DNA of 64,000 bases, from assembly GCF_001984155.1 (NCBI RefSeq), contig NZ_MTQO01000049.1, positions 248,001 to 312,000 on the forward strand, written 5' to 3'. The position numbers were made by a program, and so were the translations under genes. Origin of the DNA: Actinosynnema sp. ALI-1.44 (lineage in GTDB: Bacteria; Actinomycetota; Actinomycetes; Mycobacteriales; Pseudonocardiaceae). The notes below the pieces were generated by a model. It searched no databases, was not told where the DNA came from, and saw only the letters and a list, made by a program, of their open reading frames with translations. Positions 51,880 to 59,598 of this stretch are shown piece by piece. Position 1 is the first letter of the stretch. Every line of letters starts with the position of its first letter.

Positions 51880-52254
51880 ATGTGGAAGCTCACCATGGGC
51901 GAAGCGCAGCTCAACGCCGAGTATGGGATCCACATTGGACGATGGTCCCAGTACGCGGGGCTGCACACGTTGCCGTTCGACGCGATGTGGTGCCGGGTAC
52001 CGGCGAACTCGTTCACCACACCGGACCGCCACCCGGAGTTCGAGCTGGCCGTCGTGGTCGGCGGCGACGCGAAGTTCACTGTGGACGGTGATGTCGTTGC
52101 GGCGCCCGCCGGTACCGCGATGCTGCTGACCCCCGGCGAGGAGCACGTCATCCACGCGGGCACAGAGCCGGTCAGCATCCTGAGCATCTACTGGCTACCC
52201 GAGGAAAGTCCAGCCGCGCCGGACACATCAGACCGCGGAGAACCCCTGCGATGA
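51880..52254 (+). CDS. Cupin subunit of a split hydrazine-forming synthetase
   Basis: This 124-aa single-domain cupin has TTPDRHPEFELAVVVGG (metal residues H-x-E) and TPGEEHVIHAG as second motif. In Spb40/Tri28/PyrN-type enzymes a cupin of this size is fused in front of a MetRS-like domain and catalyses N-N bond formation from the O-acyl hydroxylysine. Here the cupin is a separate gene, ending in ATGA overlap with the MetRS-like gene, in the same order. GGGAGGAGGAG precedes the ATG. Confidence 0.85.
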   Translation: MWKLTMGEAQLNAEYGIHIGRWSQYAGLHTLPFDAMWCRVPANSFTTPDRHPEFELAVVVGGDAKFTVDGDVVAAPAGTAMLLTPGEEHVIHAGTEPVSILSIYWLPEESPAAPDTSDRGEPLR

Positions 52255-53615
52255 CCGCTGACACCGGCACCACGGTCGTGCTCTCTCCCCCGCCGACTCC
52301 CAACGGCCCACTGCATCTCGGTCACCTGGCCGGGCCCTACCTCGCCGCGGACGTCGCGGTGCGCGCAGCCCGCAGGCGCGGCGAACGTGTGCTCGCTGTG
52401 TGCGGGCTCGACGACCACCAGAACTACGTGCTGGCCCGCTCCCGGCAGTTGAACCGGAACGTGCACGAACTGAGGCACCATCACGCCGCACTCATCCGCG
52501 GCGTGTTCCACAACGCGCACTTGTCACACGACGTGTTCGTCGAGCCGCTGGCTGACCCCCGCTACCGGCGCACCGTCGCGCGGTTCGTCGACGAGCTGAT
52601 GGCATCGGAGGCACTGGCGGTGACCGAATGGTCCACTCCGGCCTGCCCGAACTGCCCCGGCATACCGCACCACGCCTACGTTTCCGGCCGCTGCGGCCAC
52701 TGCGGTGCGATCGCCAACGGCGGCACCTGCGAGGGTTGCGCCGGCTACCTGTCCGCCGCGGACCTGGTCGACCCGACATGTACCCGGTGCGGATCGCCTG
52801 CCACGGCGAGCACCACGGTGCGCGGCCCGGTGCTCCACCTTGAACACCACCGCGACGCGCTGACGACCGTGTGGTGCCGCGCCGCAGTCCCACCGCGAGT
52901 GCGCGAACTCGCCCGGCGGCTGCTGGCGGACCGGTTGCCCACAGTGCCGTTCAGCTACCCCACCGACTGGGGTATCCCGCTGCCGTCCTTCCCCGGCCAC
53001 CGGATCGACGTCTGGGCCGAGATGGGGCTGGGCTACCTGCACGTCATCGGCAGCCGGATCAGCCCGGACGCGACCAGTGTGGCCGACCACGTGGCCGCCT
53101 GGCGCGACGTGGCGTCAGTGTGGGCGTTCCTCGGCATCGACAACGCCTTCTACTATCTCGCGCTGTTCCCCGCGCTGTTCGTGGCCGCCGGGCTGCCTGC
53201 CGACGTGATCGGCGGCCTGGTGGTCAACGAGTTCTACCGGCTCGACGGCGCCAAGTTCTCCACCAGCCGCGACCACGCGGTGTGGGCCCACGAGTTGCTC
53301 GCCGAACAGGACCCGCGCGCGGTGCGGGCATTCCTTGCCTGGGACCGGCCCGCTCCGCACGCCACCGACTTCACCCTGGACCGCTACCGCCGCGCGATCG
53401 CCGGCTGGTCCGCGCCGTCGGACCCCGCCGAGATCGACCCCGCCGAACTCGCCCGCGCCGAGCAGGCGCTCACCCTGCCGCACTTCGACCTCGCCCTCGC
53501 CGCCCGGTGCCTGCTGGGCGCGGGCCTGACCACCGACCCCACCGGCGCGCTGGCGCTGATCACCGGCGCGCCAGCGGGGTCCGCGCCCCAGGCCGCACCG
53601 ACCCTCACCCGGTGA
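52251..53615 (+). CDS. Methionyl-tRNA synthetase-like amino acid activating enzyme, N-N cassette
   Basis: This 454-aa class I synthetase fold has PLHLGHLAG (HIGH motif, about 20-28), GAKFSTSRD (KMSKS, about 340), and two zinc knuckle pairs (CPNC, CGHC, CEGC, CTRC; about 128-180). There is no anticodon-binding or C-terminal tRNA domain, so it is not the housekeeping MetRS. In hydrazine synthetases this domain adenylates an amino acid (Gly, Glu or other) and esterifies N6-hydroxylysine. Which amino acid cannot be told from motifs alone. It overlaps both neighbours. Confidence 0.87.
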   Translation: MTADTGTTVVLSPPPTPNGPLHLGHLAGPYLAADVAVRAARRRGERVLAVCGLDDHQNYVLARSRQLNRNVHELRHHHAALIRGVFHNAHLSHDVFVEPLADPRYRRTVARFVDELMASEALAVTEWSTPACPNCPGIPHHAYVSGRCGHCGAIANGGTCEGCAGYLSAADLVDPTCTRCGSPATASTTVRGPVLHLEHHRDALTTVWCRAAVPPRVRELARRLLADRLPTVPFSYPTDWGIPLPSFPGHRIDVWAEMGLGYLHVIGSRISPDATSVADHVAAWRDVASVWAFLGIDNAFYYLALFPALFVAAGLPADVIGGLVVNEFYRLDGAKFSTSRDHAVWAHELLAEQDPRAVRAFLAWDRPAPHATDFTLDRYRRAIAGWSAPSDPAEIDPAELARAEQALTLPHFDLALAARCLLGAGLTTDPTGALALITGAPAGSAPQAAPTLTR

Positions 53616-54703
53616 CCGCCATGCGGATCTGTGTGATCGGCGCAGGCCTCGCCGGCGCGCTGCTGGCCTGGCGGCTGGCCCAGCAGGAGGTGCGCGTCAC
53701 GCTCGTCACCGGGAACACCACGAACCAGGACGCCAGCCGGGCTTCCGCGGGGCTGGTCCGTGCCTTCGAACCGGATCGGCGCAACGCGGACCAGGCCGGA
53801 CGTGGCCTGGCCGAGTTGCGGGCCAGCGCGGTGCTGTCCGGGTGGGCCTGCTACCGGGAGGCTGGCTCGCTGTACCTGCCCACCGCACCGATTCCGGTCG
53901 CGGCTCTCGCCGAGATCGACCACCGGCTGCCCGGGTCGGTGTCCCTTGTGGACGCCGCCGAGGTGGCCACCCGGTTCGGCCTGTCCCCTGTGGACGCCCC
54001 ACCGGCGCTGCTGGAGCGGCACGCCGGATTCATCCACCCGGACCGGTTACGGCACAACGTGTGCGCCGACCTGCTCGCCCGCGGCGGCGAGGTACGACAG
54101 GCCACGGTCACCGGACTGCGCCAGGAACGCGGCGGCGGCTGGAGCTGTCGGGTGGCGGGCCGGTTCGCCCGCGCCGACACCATGGTGCTCGCCACGGGCG
54201 CGTGGACTCCCGCACTGTTGAGCACCACCGGCCTGGCCGGTGGCGGGCTGCGCGCCAAGGTGATCCAGTACGCCCGCTACCGCGTCCGGGACCACTCGCT
54301 GCCTGCCTTCGTCGACGAGCACACCGGCCTGTACGGCCGACCAGCCGGCCCCGGGGAACTGCTGCTCGGACTGCCCACCGAGCGGTGGAACGCCACTCCC
54401 GGCCAGGCGCACGCCTCGGCCACCGAGGAGCGCGCGGTCCGTGCTGCCGCCGCCCGCCGCCTGCCCGCAATGGCCACCGGCACACCGGTCGAGGTGACTG
54501 CCGCGGTGGACGCCTACGCCCCGGACGGCAGGCTGGTCCTGCGCCGCGTGCCCGGCGCGCCCGGTCGGCTGTTCACCTTCACCGGGGGCAGCGGAGGCGC
54601 CGCCAAGACCGCGTTGGCCGCCAGCGCCGATGCCGCGGGCGAACTGCTCGAGCGCCGTTCGCCTGACCAGCCGACACCGATGGCCGAGGGGACTCAGACG
54701 TGA
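53612..54703 (+). CDS. FAD-dependent DAO-type oxidoreductase (Spb39-like), N-N cassette
   Basis: This 363-aa glycine/D-amino acid oxidase-like protein shows ICVIGAGLAGALLAWRLAQQEV at the N-terminus, TMVLATGAWTP (about 190) and LFTFTGGSGGAAKTALAAS near the C-terminus. In the known pathway a DAO homologue oxidatively cleaves the lysine-hydrazine adduct, releasing a hydrazino acid such as hydrazinoacetate and 2-aminoadipate semialdehyde. GTG at 53612 overlaps the MetRS stop; ATG at 53621 is an alternative start. The next gene overlaps by GTGA. Confidence 0.85.
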   Translation: MTAMRICVIGAGLAGALLAWRLAQQEVRVTLVTGNTTNQDASRASAGLVRAFEPDRRNADQAGRGLAELRASAVLSGWACYREAGSLYLPTAPIPVAALAEIDHRLPGSVSLVDAAEVATRFGLSPVDAPPALLERHAGFIHPDRLRHNVCADLLARGGEVRQATVTGLRQERGGGWSCRVAGRFARADTMVLATGAWTPALLSTTGLAGGGLRAKVIQYARYRVRDHSLPAFVDEHTGLYGRPAGPGELLLGLPTERWNATPGQAHASATEERAVRAAAARRLPAMATGTPVEVTAAVDAYAPDGRLVLRRVPGAPGRLFTFTGGSGGAAKTALAASADAAGELLERRSPDQPTPMAEGTQT

Positions 54704-56100
54704 ACGTTCGCCGCGCACTGGACGCGATCTGCCCGGACCGGGTGGTCACCCCCGCACACCCGGCCTACGACGCCGTTCGGTTGCTGTTCAACGGGATGTA
54801 CGACCGGCGCCCCCGGCTGATCTGCCTGCCGCGCGACGACCGGGAAGCGCGGGACGTCGTGCGGGTGGCGCGCGAGTCCGGCCTGCCCACCGCCGTGCGC
54901 GGCGGTGGGCACAACGTAGCGGGCGCCGGCTCGCTGGACGACGGCCTGGTCATCGACCTGCGCCTGCTCAACCACGTGGTGGTGGACCCGCGGGCCGGTC
55001 TCGCCAGGGTCGGCGGCGGCGCCACCTGGTCGGACTTCGACCTGGCCGCCGGCACCCACGGGCTGGCGTGCACCGGCGGCACCTTCGACACCACCGGCGT
55101 CGGCGGCCTGACCCTCGGCGGCGGCATCGGCCACCTGATGGGCCGCTGCGGCCTGGCCTGTGACAACGTGGTGTCCTACCGGATGGTCACCGCGGACGGC
55201 GAGCAGCTCGTGACCGACCGCGAGTCGGATCCGGAACTGGACTGGGCGCTGCGCGGTGCCGGGCACAACTTCGGCCTGGTCACGGATTTCGACTTCAGGC
55301 TGCACCCGATCGGCACCGTCTACGGCGGCTACGTCGCGTACCCCGGCGCCGCGATGAGTGTCGCGGTGCGCCTGTTCCGCGACCTCATGCTGGCAGCGCC
55401 GGATGAGCTGACCTGCACGCTGCTGCTGGAACGCTACGGGCCCACCCAGACTCCGGCCGCGGTGATGAGCGTCTGCTACTCCGGCAAGGACGCCGGGTAC
55501 CGGGCGACTCTGGACAAGACGCTGCGCAGCGTGGGCGTGCTCGACTGGCAGGTCACCGACCGCAGCTACGTGTCCATGCAGGTCTGCCTCGGCCGCCTGC
55601 CTTTCGGGCTGCGCCACCACTGGAGTGCCCGGTGCGCCGACGACCTGCCCGACGAGCTGGCCGACCGGCTCGTCGAACGTTTCCACGCCGGAAGGATCAC
55701 CGACCCGTTCAACGACACCATTCTGATCGAGCCGATCCACGGCGCGGTCCGCCGCGCGGCACCCGAGTCCAGCGCCGTGCCGTTCCGGGAAGCGCGGTTC
55801 AACGTCACCGGTATGGCCATCTGGAGCACCGCCGACGCCGACGCCGAGCAGGCCGCATGGGCGAAGTCGGTGGCGGAGGTGGTCGAGCCGCACGGCCGCT
55901 GGGGTGACGGCTACATCAACTACGTGGCCGAAGCACGAGCCGGCGCGGCCGGGCGGGCGGCCCGCACCTTCGGCGCCGGCTACGACCGGCTCCTCGCAGT
56001 GAAGCGGCGACTCGACCCGGACAACTTCTTCCGCTCGAACTACAACCTCGATCCCGCCACCGGCAACCTGGCTGCCGGCAACCTGACTGGGAAGTCCTGA
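54700..56100 (+). CDS. FAD-linked oxidase, berberine-bridge-enzyme-like
   Basis: This 466-aa PCMH/VAO-fold protein has RGGGHNVAGAGSLDDG, whose His is the site of 8-alpha-histidyl FAD attachment. GTFDTTGVGGLTLGGGIGHLMGRCGLACDN follows, where Cys could be a second covalent link, and a BBE C-terminus (GYINYVAEARAG, DPDNFFRSNYNL). It is likely to oxidise the hydrazino acid, or a polyketide hydroxyl or C-N bond. It is translationally coupled to the DAO gene, which favours a role on the N-N unit. Role inferred. Confidence 0.82.
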   Translation: MNVRRALDAICPDRVVTPAHPAYDAVRLLFNGMYDRRPRLICLPRDDREARDVVRVARESGLPTAVRGGGHNVAGAGSLDDGLVIDLRLLNHVVVDPRAGLARVGGGATWSDFDLAAGTHGLACTGGTFDTTGVGGLTLGGGIGHLMGRCGLACDNVVSYRMVTADGEQLVTDRESDPELDWALRGAGHNFGLVTDFDFRLHPIGTVYGGYVAYPGAAMSVAVRLFRDLMLAAPDELTCTLLLERYGPTQTPAAVMSVCYSGKDAGYRATLDKTLRSVGVLDWQVTDRSYVSMQVCLGRLPFGLRHHWSARCADDLPDELADRLVERFHAGRITDPFNDTILIEPIHGAVRRAAPESSAVPFREARFNVTGMAIWSTADADAEQAAWAKSVAEVVEPHGRWGDGYINYVAEARAGAAGRAARTFGAGYDRLLAVKRRLDPDNFFRSNYNLDPATGNLAAGNLTGKS

Positions 56101-56101
56101 C

Positions 56102-56488
56102 ATGGCAGCGCAACGGCACGGCACGGCGATCGACTACGACGGCCGCGCGTTCCGGTCCAGCGCGGCCGAGACCGCATCTGGCGACGACGTGCCCACCGGC
56201 CACTACCACCAGCACGAGGACCTCGTTTGGGCGGAGTTCTCCGGCGGCAAGGTGCGCACGGGCCGGCTGGTCGGCCGGTGTACCCCGGAGGGCGTGCTGC
56301 ACCTGGTGTACGGCCAGGTGCTCGACGACGGCCGGATCGTGGCCGGGGAGTGCGTCAGCGTGCCGCAGGTGCTTCAGGACGGCCGGATCCGGCTGCGCGA
56401 GCAGTGGCACCGCGTGGACGGTTCCACTGGCGTGTCCTGGATCGAGGAGGTGCCGAGCTCTGCGCGGCACGGTCAGGCCAGCAGGTAG
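56102..56488 (+). CDS. Small beta-rich protein of unknown function
   Basis: This 128-aa protein is built of repeated strand segments: GHYHQHEDLVWAEFSGGKVRTG, LVGRCTPEGVLHLVYGQVLDDG, VLQDGRIRLREQWH. The family is often labelled N-acetylglutamate synthase automatically, but no acetyltransferase motif is seen, so that label is not used. It starts 1 nt after the oxidase stop. Its 3' end overlaps the glutamine synthetase-like gene by 16 nt on the opposite strand. Confidence 0.65.
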   Translation: MAAQRHGTAIDYDGRAFRSSAAETASGDDVPTGHYHQHEDLVWAEFSGGKVRTGRLVGRCTPEGVLHLVYGQVLDDGRIVAGECVSVPQVLQDGRIRLREQWHRVDGSTGVSWIEEVPSSARHGQASR

Positions 56489-57888
56489 CGCTCCAACTCC
56501 CAGGCGCTGACCTGGCGGTGGTACTCGTCGAACTCGGCGCGCTTGACCGCGGCGTAGTAGTCGACGTAGTCCGGGTGCGCACTGCCTGGCACCTTTCCGA
56601 AGCCGGCGCGCAGCACGTCGTCACGCACCAGCTCGTCAACCGCGTGCGACAGGGTCGGCGGCAGTGGGCTCAGCCCGGTTCGGCCCGCACCGGCCTCCAG
56701 GTTGCCCACGACCGGCGGACCGGGATCCTCGCCGCGGTCGACACCGTCGAGACCGGCCGCCGCGATGCCGGCGATGGCCAGGTACGGGTTGGCCGCGGCG
56801 TCCACGCACCGCACCTCCACCCGGCCCGCAGCGGGCACACGGACCAGGTGAGTGCGGTTGTTGCCGCCGTAGCTGGCGTAGCCGGGCGCCCAACTCGATC
56901 CGGACGCGGTAGCCGAGCCCGCGCCGATCCGCTTGTAGGAGTTCACCGTCGGACAGGTCATCGCGAGCAGCCCCGGCGCATGACGCAGCAGCCCTCCGAC
57001 AAACCCGTAGCCCATTGCCGACAGGCCAAGCCCTCGCTCGTCGGCGGGATCGGCGAACAGCGGGCTGTTTCCCTCCCACATGCTCATGTGCAGGTGCAGT
57101 CCGCTGCCGGTGAGGTGGGCGAACGGCTTGGGCATGAAGGTGGCGAGCAGCCCGGACCGCTGTGCGGCCATCCGCGCCAGCTGGCGGAACACCACCACCC
57201 GGTCCGCGGTGCGCAACGCGTCCGTGTACCCGAAATTGTGCTCGAACTGCCCGTTGGCGTCCTCGTGGTCGTTGGAGTAGTTGCCCCAGCCCAGTTCGTT
57301 CATCGCCCGGCTGAGCGTGGACAGGTGGTCGAACGCCCTGGTGGCGGCATTGGCGTCGTAACAGGGCGAGGTCGCCGTGTCGAGGTCGTCGGCCACCGCG
57401 ACGACGCCGTCGGCGTTGCGGCGCACCAGAAAGTACTCCGGCTCCGCGCCCACTCGCAGTTCCCAGCCCCGTTCGGCCAGTGCGGCGAGTTGGTCGCGCA
57501 GTATCCATCGCGGCGCGTACGGCCACCGCCGCCCCTCGACGTACAGGTCACATTGCACCACGCCGAGCCCGTCCTGCAGGGGGATCAACTGGTAGGACGA
57601 CACATCCGGGACGGCGACCACATCCGGGTCCGCCGGCGACTGGCCGAGTCCGTCGGCGGCGTGCCCGGCAAAGCCGAGCCCCTCCGTCACCAGCTGTTCC
57701 ACTGTGGACACCGGGGCGAGTTTCGCGCATGCCTTCCCATGCAGGTTCACGAACATCACCAGCAGGAACTCCACGCCATCCCGTGCGATCGCGCCAGCCA
57801 GCTCAGCGAGGGTGTGCGGAGGTGCGGGTGGCGTGCTCGTCGACGCGTCCGCCTTCTGCTCGTCACCACGCCCGCCGTTGGGAGTCAT
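56473..57888 (-). CDS. Glutamine synthetase-like ligase (GlnT/gamma-glutamylmethylamide-synthetase type)
   Basis: This 471-aa protein has intact GS features. EPEYFLV gives metal ligands, NDHEDANGQFEHNFGY matches the GlnT/GMAS subgroup, and GSGLHLHMSMW, NSYKRIG and RVEVRCVDAAANPYLAI follow. A polar Ser/Thr/Pro N-terminus of about 25 residues precedes it. The start at 57888 follows GAGGAGG. In kinamycin and fosfazinomycin pathways a GS homologue joins hydrazine to glutamate; a comparable gamma-glutamyl-hydrazide or amide ligation is the best guess. It is transcribed opposite the cassette and divergent from the SDR gene. Confidence 0.85.
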   Translation of the reverse strand: MTPNGGRGDEQKADASTSTPPAPPHTLAELAGAIARDGVEFLLVMFVNLHGKACAKLAPVSTVEQLVTEGLGFAGHAADGLGQSPADPDVVAVPDVSSYQLIPLQDGLGVVQCDLYVEGRRWPYAPRWILRDQLAALAERGWELRVGAEPEYFLVRRNADGVVAVADDLDTATSPCYDANAATRAFDHLSTLSRAMNELGWGNYSNDHEDANGQFEHNFGYTDALRTADRVVVFRQLARMAAQRSGLLATFMPKPFAHLTGSGLHLHMSMWEGNSPLFADPADERGLGLSAMGYGFVGGLLRHAPGLLAMTCPTVNSYKRIGAGSATASGSSWAPGYASYGGNNRTHLVRVPAAGRVEVRCVDAAANPYLAIAGIAAAGLDGVDRGEDPGPPVVGNLEAGAGRTGLSPLPPTLSHAVDELVRDDVLRAGFGKVPGSAHPDYVDYYAAVKRAEFDEYHRQVSAWELERYLLA

Positions 57889-58056
57889 CGAGGCCTCCTC
57901 GCTCTTGGCCGGTCTGTCCGATCCCACGGTGCCTGCGCCGCCTCACCGCGGACTCGAAACCGGGTCAACGGCACCCGTCGCCACTCGCGCACCAGCCGGC
58001 GTCGAGCCGCCGGTGCGACCGTCTCCGCCGAGTGCAACCGCGTAGTGGAGGCCTAA

Positions 58057-58740
58057 GTGGACGAACATCGGGTCGCGCTGATCACGGGCGCCAACCGGGG
58101 ACTGGGTCGTGCTGTGGCCGCGGAACTGCACCTCCGCGGGCTGGCCGTGGTGGTCACCGCCCGGCGGGCGGCCGACGCCGCGCGGACCGCCGAAGAGCTG
58201 GGCTCGAACGTGCGGGCGCACCAGCTGGACGTGACCGACGAGGTCAGCGTGCGGCGCGCCCACGACGCCATCGGCCATGTCGACGTCCTGGTGTCCAATG
58301 CCGGTGTGCTGCTGGACGCGGGAACCGATCCGTTGTCGGTGCCGCTGGACCTGGTCCAGCGCACGGTCGCCGTCAACCTGCTCGGTTCGTGGCGGCTGGC
58401 GCAGGCGTTCGTGCCGGACATGGTCCGCCGGGGCTGGGGCCGGGTGGTGTTCGTCTCCAGCGCCACCGGGTCGTTCAGCGTCGGCCTGTTCTCCGGTGCG
58501 CCGGGCTACTCGGTGTCCAAGACCGCGCTCAACGGGCTGACCACCATGCTCGCCGCGAGCACTCAGGGCACCGGTGTACTGGTGAACGCGGTCAACCCGG
58601 GGCAGACGCGGACGAGGATGATGCCGGCGGCACTCCAGCGGCCGGAGGAAGCGGCGCGGGACATCGCGGACGCCGCCACCCTTCCCGACGACGGCCCGAC
58701 GGGGATGTTCCTCCGCGGCGACCGCGCGATCGGCTGGTAG
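58057..58740 (+). CDS. SDR-family oxidoreductase
   Basis: This 227-aa short-chain dehydrogenase starts VALITGANRGLGRAVAAELHLRG, with NAG in VSNAGVLLD, Ser in FVSSATGSF, and Tyr-Lys in GYSVSKTALNGL. NPGQTRTRM follows. It starts with GTG after GTGGAGG. It may reduce a ketone or imine in the polyketide or the N-N unit. It differs in pattern from the FabG-like SDRs at 41757 and 62765 and leads the operon ending in KS-alpha. Confidence 0.85.
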   Translation: MDEHRVALITGANRGLGRAVAAELHLRGLAVVVTARRAADAARTAEELGSNVRAHQLDVTDEVSVRRAHDAIGHVDVLVSNAGVLLDAGTDPLSVPLDLVQRTVAVNLLGSWRLAQAFVPDMVRRGWGRVVFVSSATGSFSVGLFSGAPGYSVSKTALNGLTTMLAASTQGTGVLVNAVNPGQTRTRMMPAALQRPEEAARDIADAATLPDDGPTGMFLRGDRAIGW

Positions 58741-58840
58741 GCGGCCTGCCGGACCGGTTTCGGCGCGAATCGAGCCGCTCTCCAGCACTCCCGGCGACGA
58801 TGCTCGCGCCACTTGGACCACGACTCGCAGGAGGCAGACC

Positions 58841-59176
58841 GTGCACCGCACGCTGATCGTGGCGAGGCTGAAGACCGACGACCCCGGCGAGATAGCCGAG
58901 GTGTTCGCCGAGTCGGACACGACGGAGCTACCGCACCTGGTGGGGGTGTCCCGGCGCACCCTGTTCACCTTCCACGACCTGTACTTCCACCTGGCCGAAG
59001 CGGACAGGGACATCAGCCCCGACCTGTACCGGGCCAGGCAACATCCGCTGTACCAGGACATCCACGAACGCCTGGCCACCCTGGTCACCCCGTACGACCC
59101 GAACTGGCAGGAACCCAAGGACGCCATGGCCACGCCTTTCTACGTGTGGTCCTCGCAGCAAGGGAGGCAACTGTGA
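58841..59176 (+). CDS. TcmI-family polyketide cyclase
   Basis: This 111-aa protein has the TcmI pattern: TLIVARLKTDDPGEIAEVFAESDTTELPHLVGVSRRTLFTFHDLYFHLAEADRDI. TcmI-like cyclases close the last rings of tetracenomycin and pentangular chains. The GTG start and stop overlap the following cupin gene (GTGA), as in many type II PKS clusters where TcmI-like, cupin and KS-alpha genes are adjacent. Confidence 0.88.
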   Translation: MHRTLIVARLKTDDPGEIAEVFAESDTTELPHLVGVSRRTLFTFHDLYFHLAEADRDISPDLYRARQHPLYQDIHERLATLVTPYDPNWQEPKDAMATPFYVWSSQQGRQL

Positions 59177-59598
59177 ACGCCCGCGTGTTCAAGGTGCACG
59201 CCGACGACGTGACACCCAACCGGCGTCGTGGCGGCGACCTGCGGGTCACCCTCAGCCCGAAGACAGCGCGGAGCACCTCCGGGTTCGGCGGCGTGATGTG
59301 GCTGGCTCCCGGCGAGGTGGTCACCGAGCACTACCACCCGTACTCGGAGGAGTTCGTCCACCTCATCACCGGTGACCTGACCATGACAGTGGACGGTGAG
59401 CGACTACACGTGCAGGCGGGCGAGTCGGTGCTGATCCCGATCGCGATGCGGCACCGGGTGGTCAACACCGGCGCGCGGACGGCACACCTCGTGTTCCACC
59501 TGTCCCCGCTGGCGCCGCGTCCCGAACTGGGCCACGTCGACATCGAGCCACCGGTGGCCTCGGCGGCGCCGCAGCCCGGCGTTGGCGGCCTCGGATGA
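59173..59598 (+). CDS. Cupin-type polyketide cyclase/oxygenase-like protein
   Basis: This 141-aa cupin has metal ligands in [18 protein letters not shown] (HxH and Glu) and MRHRVVN as the second motif. It resembles WhiE-ORFII/RemF-type proteins that help ring closure in spore pigment and resistomycin pathways. It overlaps TcmI-like (GTGA) and KS-alpha (ATGA) genes, so the three are translated as a unit. Confidence 0.85.
   Translation: MNARVFKVHADDVTPNRRRGGDLRVTLSPKTARSTSGFGGVMWLAPGEVVTEHYHPYSEEFVHLITGDLTMTVDGERLHVQAGESVLIPIAMRHRVVNTGARTAHLVFHLSPLAPRPELGHVDIEPPVASAAPQPGVGGLG

Noticed and set aside
51880-52260. Cupin/MetRS split as a frameshift error
   Set aside because: Both proteins have natural ends, ribosome binding site and an ATGA overlap typical of coupled genes; resequencing would still settle it.
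52251-53615. Housekeeping methionyl-tRNA synthetase
   Set aside because: It lacks anticodon-binding and tRNA domains and lies in a cupin/N-hydroxylase/DAO operon; the hydrazine synthetase role fits better.
56102-56488. N-acetylglutamate synthase
   Set aside because: This common automatic label is not supported; the sequence has no GNAT acetyl-CoA motif and is all beta-like.
56473-57888. Primary-metabolism glutamine synthetase
   Set aside because: GlnT/GMAS-like motif and placement inside the cluster beside the N-N genes argue against a housekeeping role.
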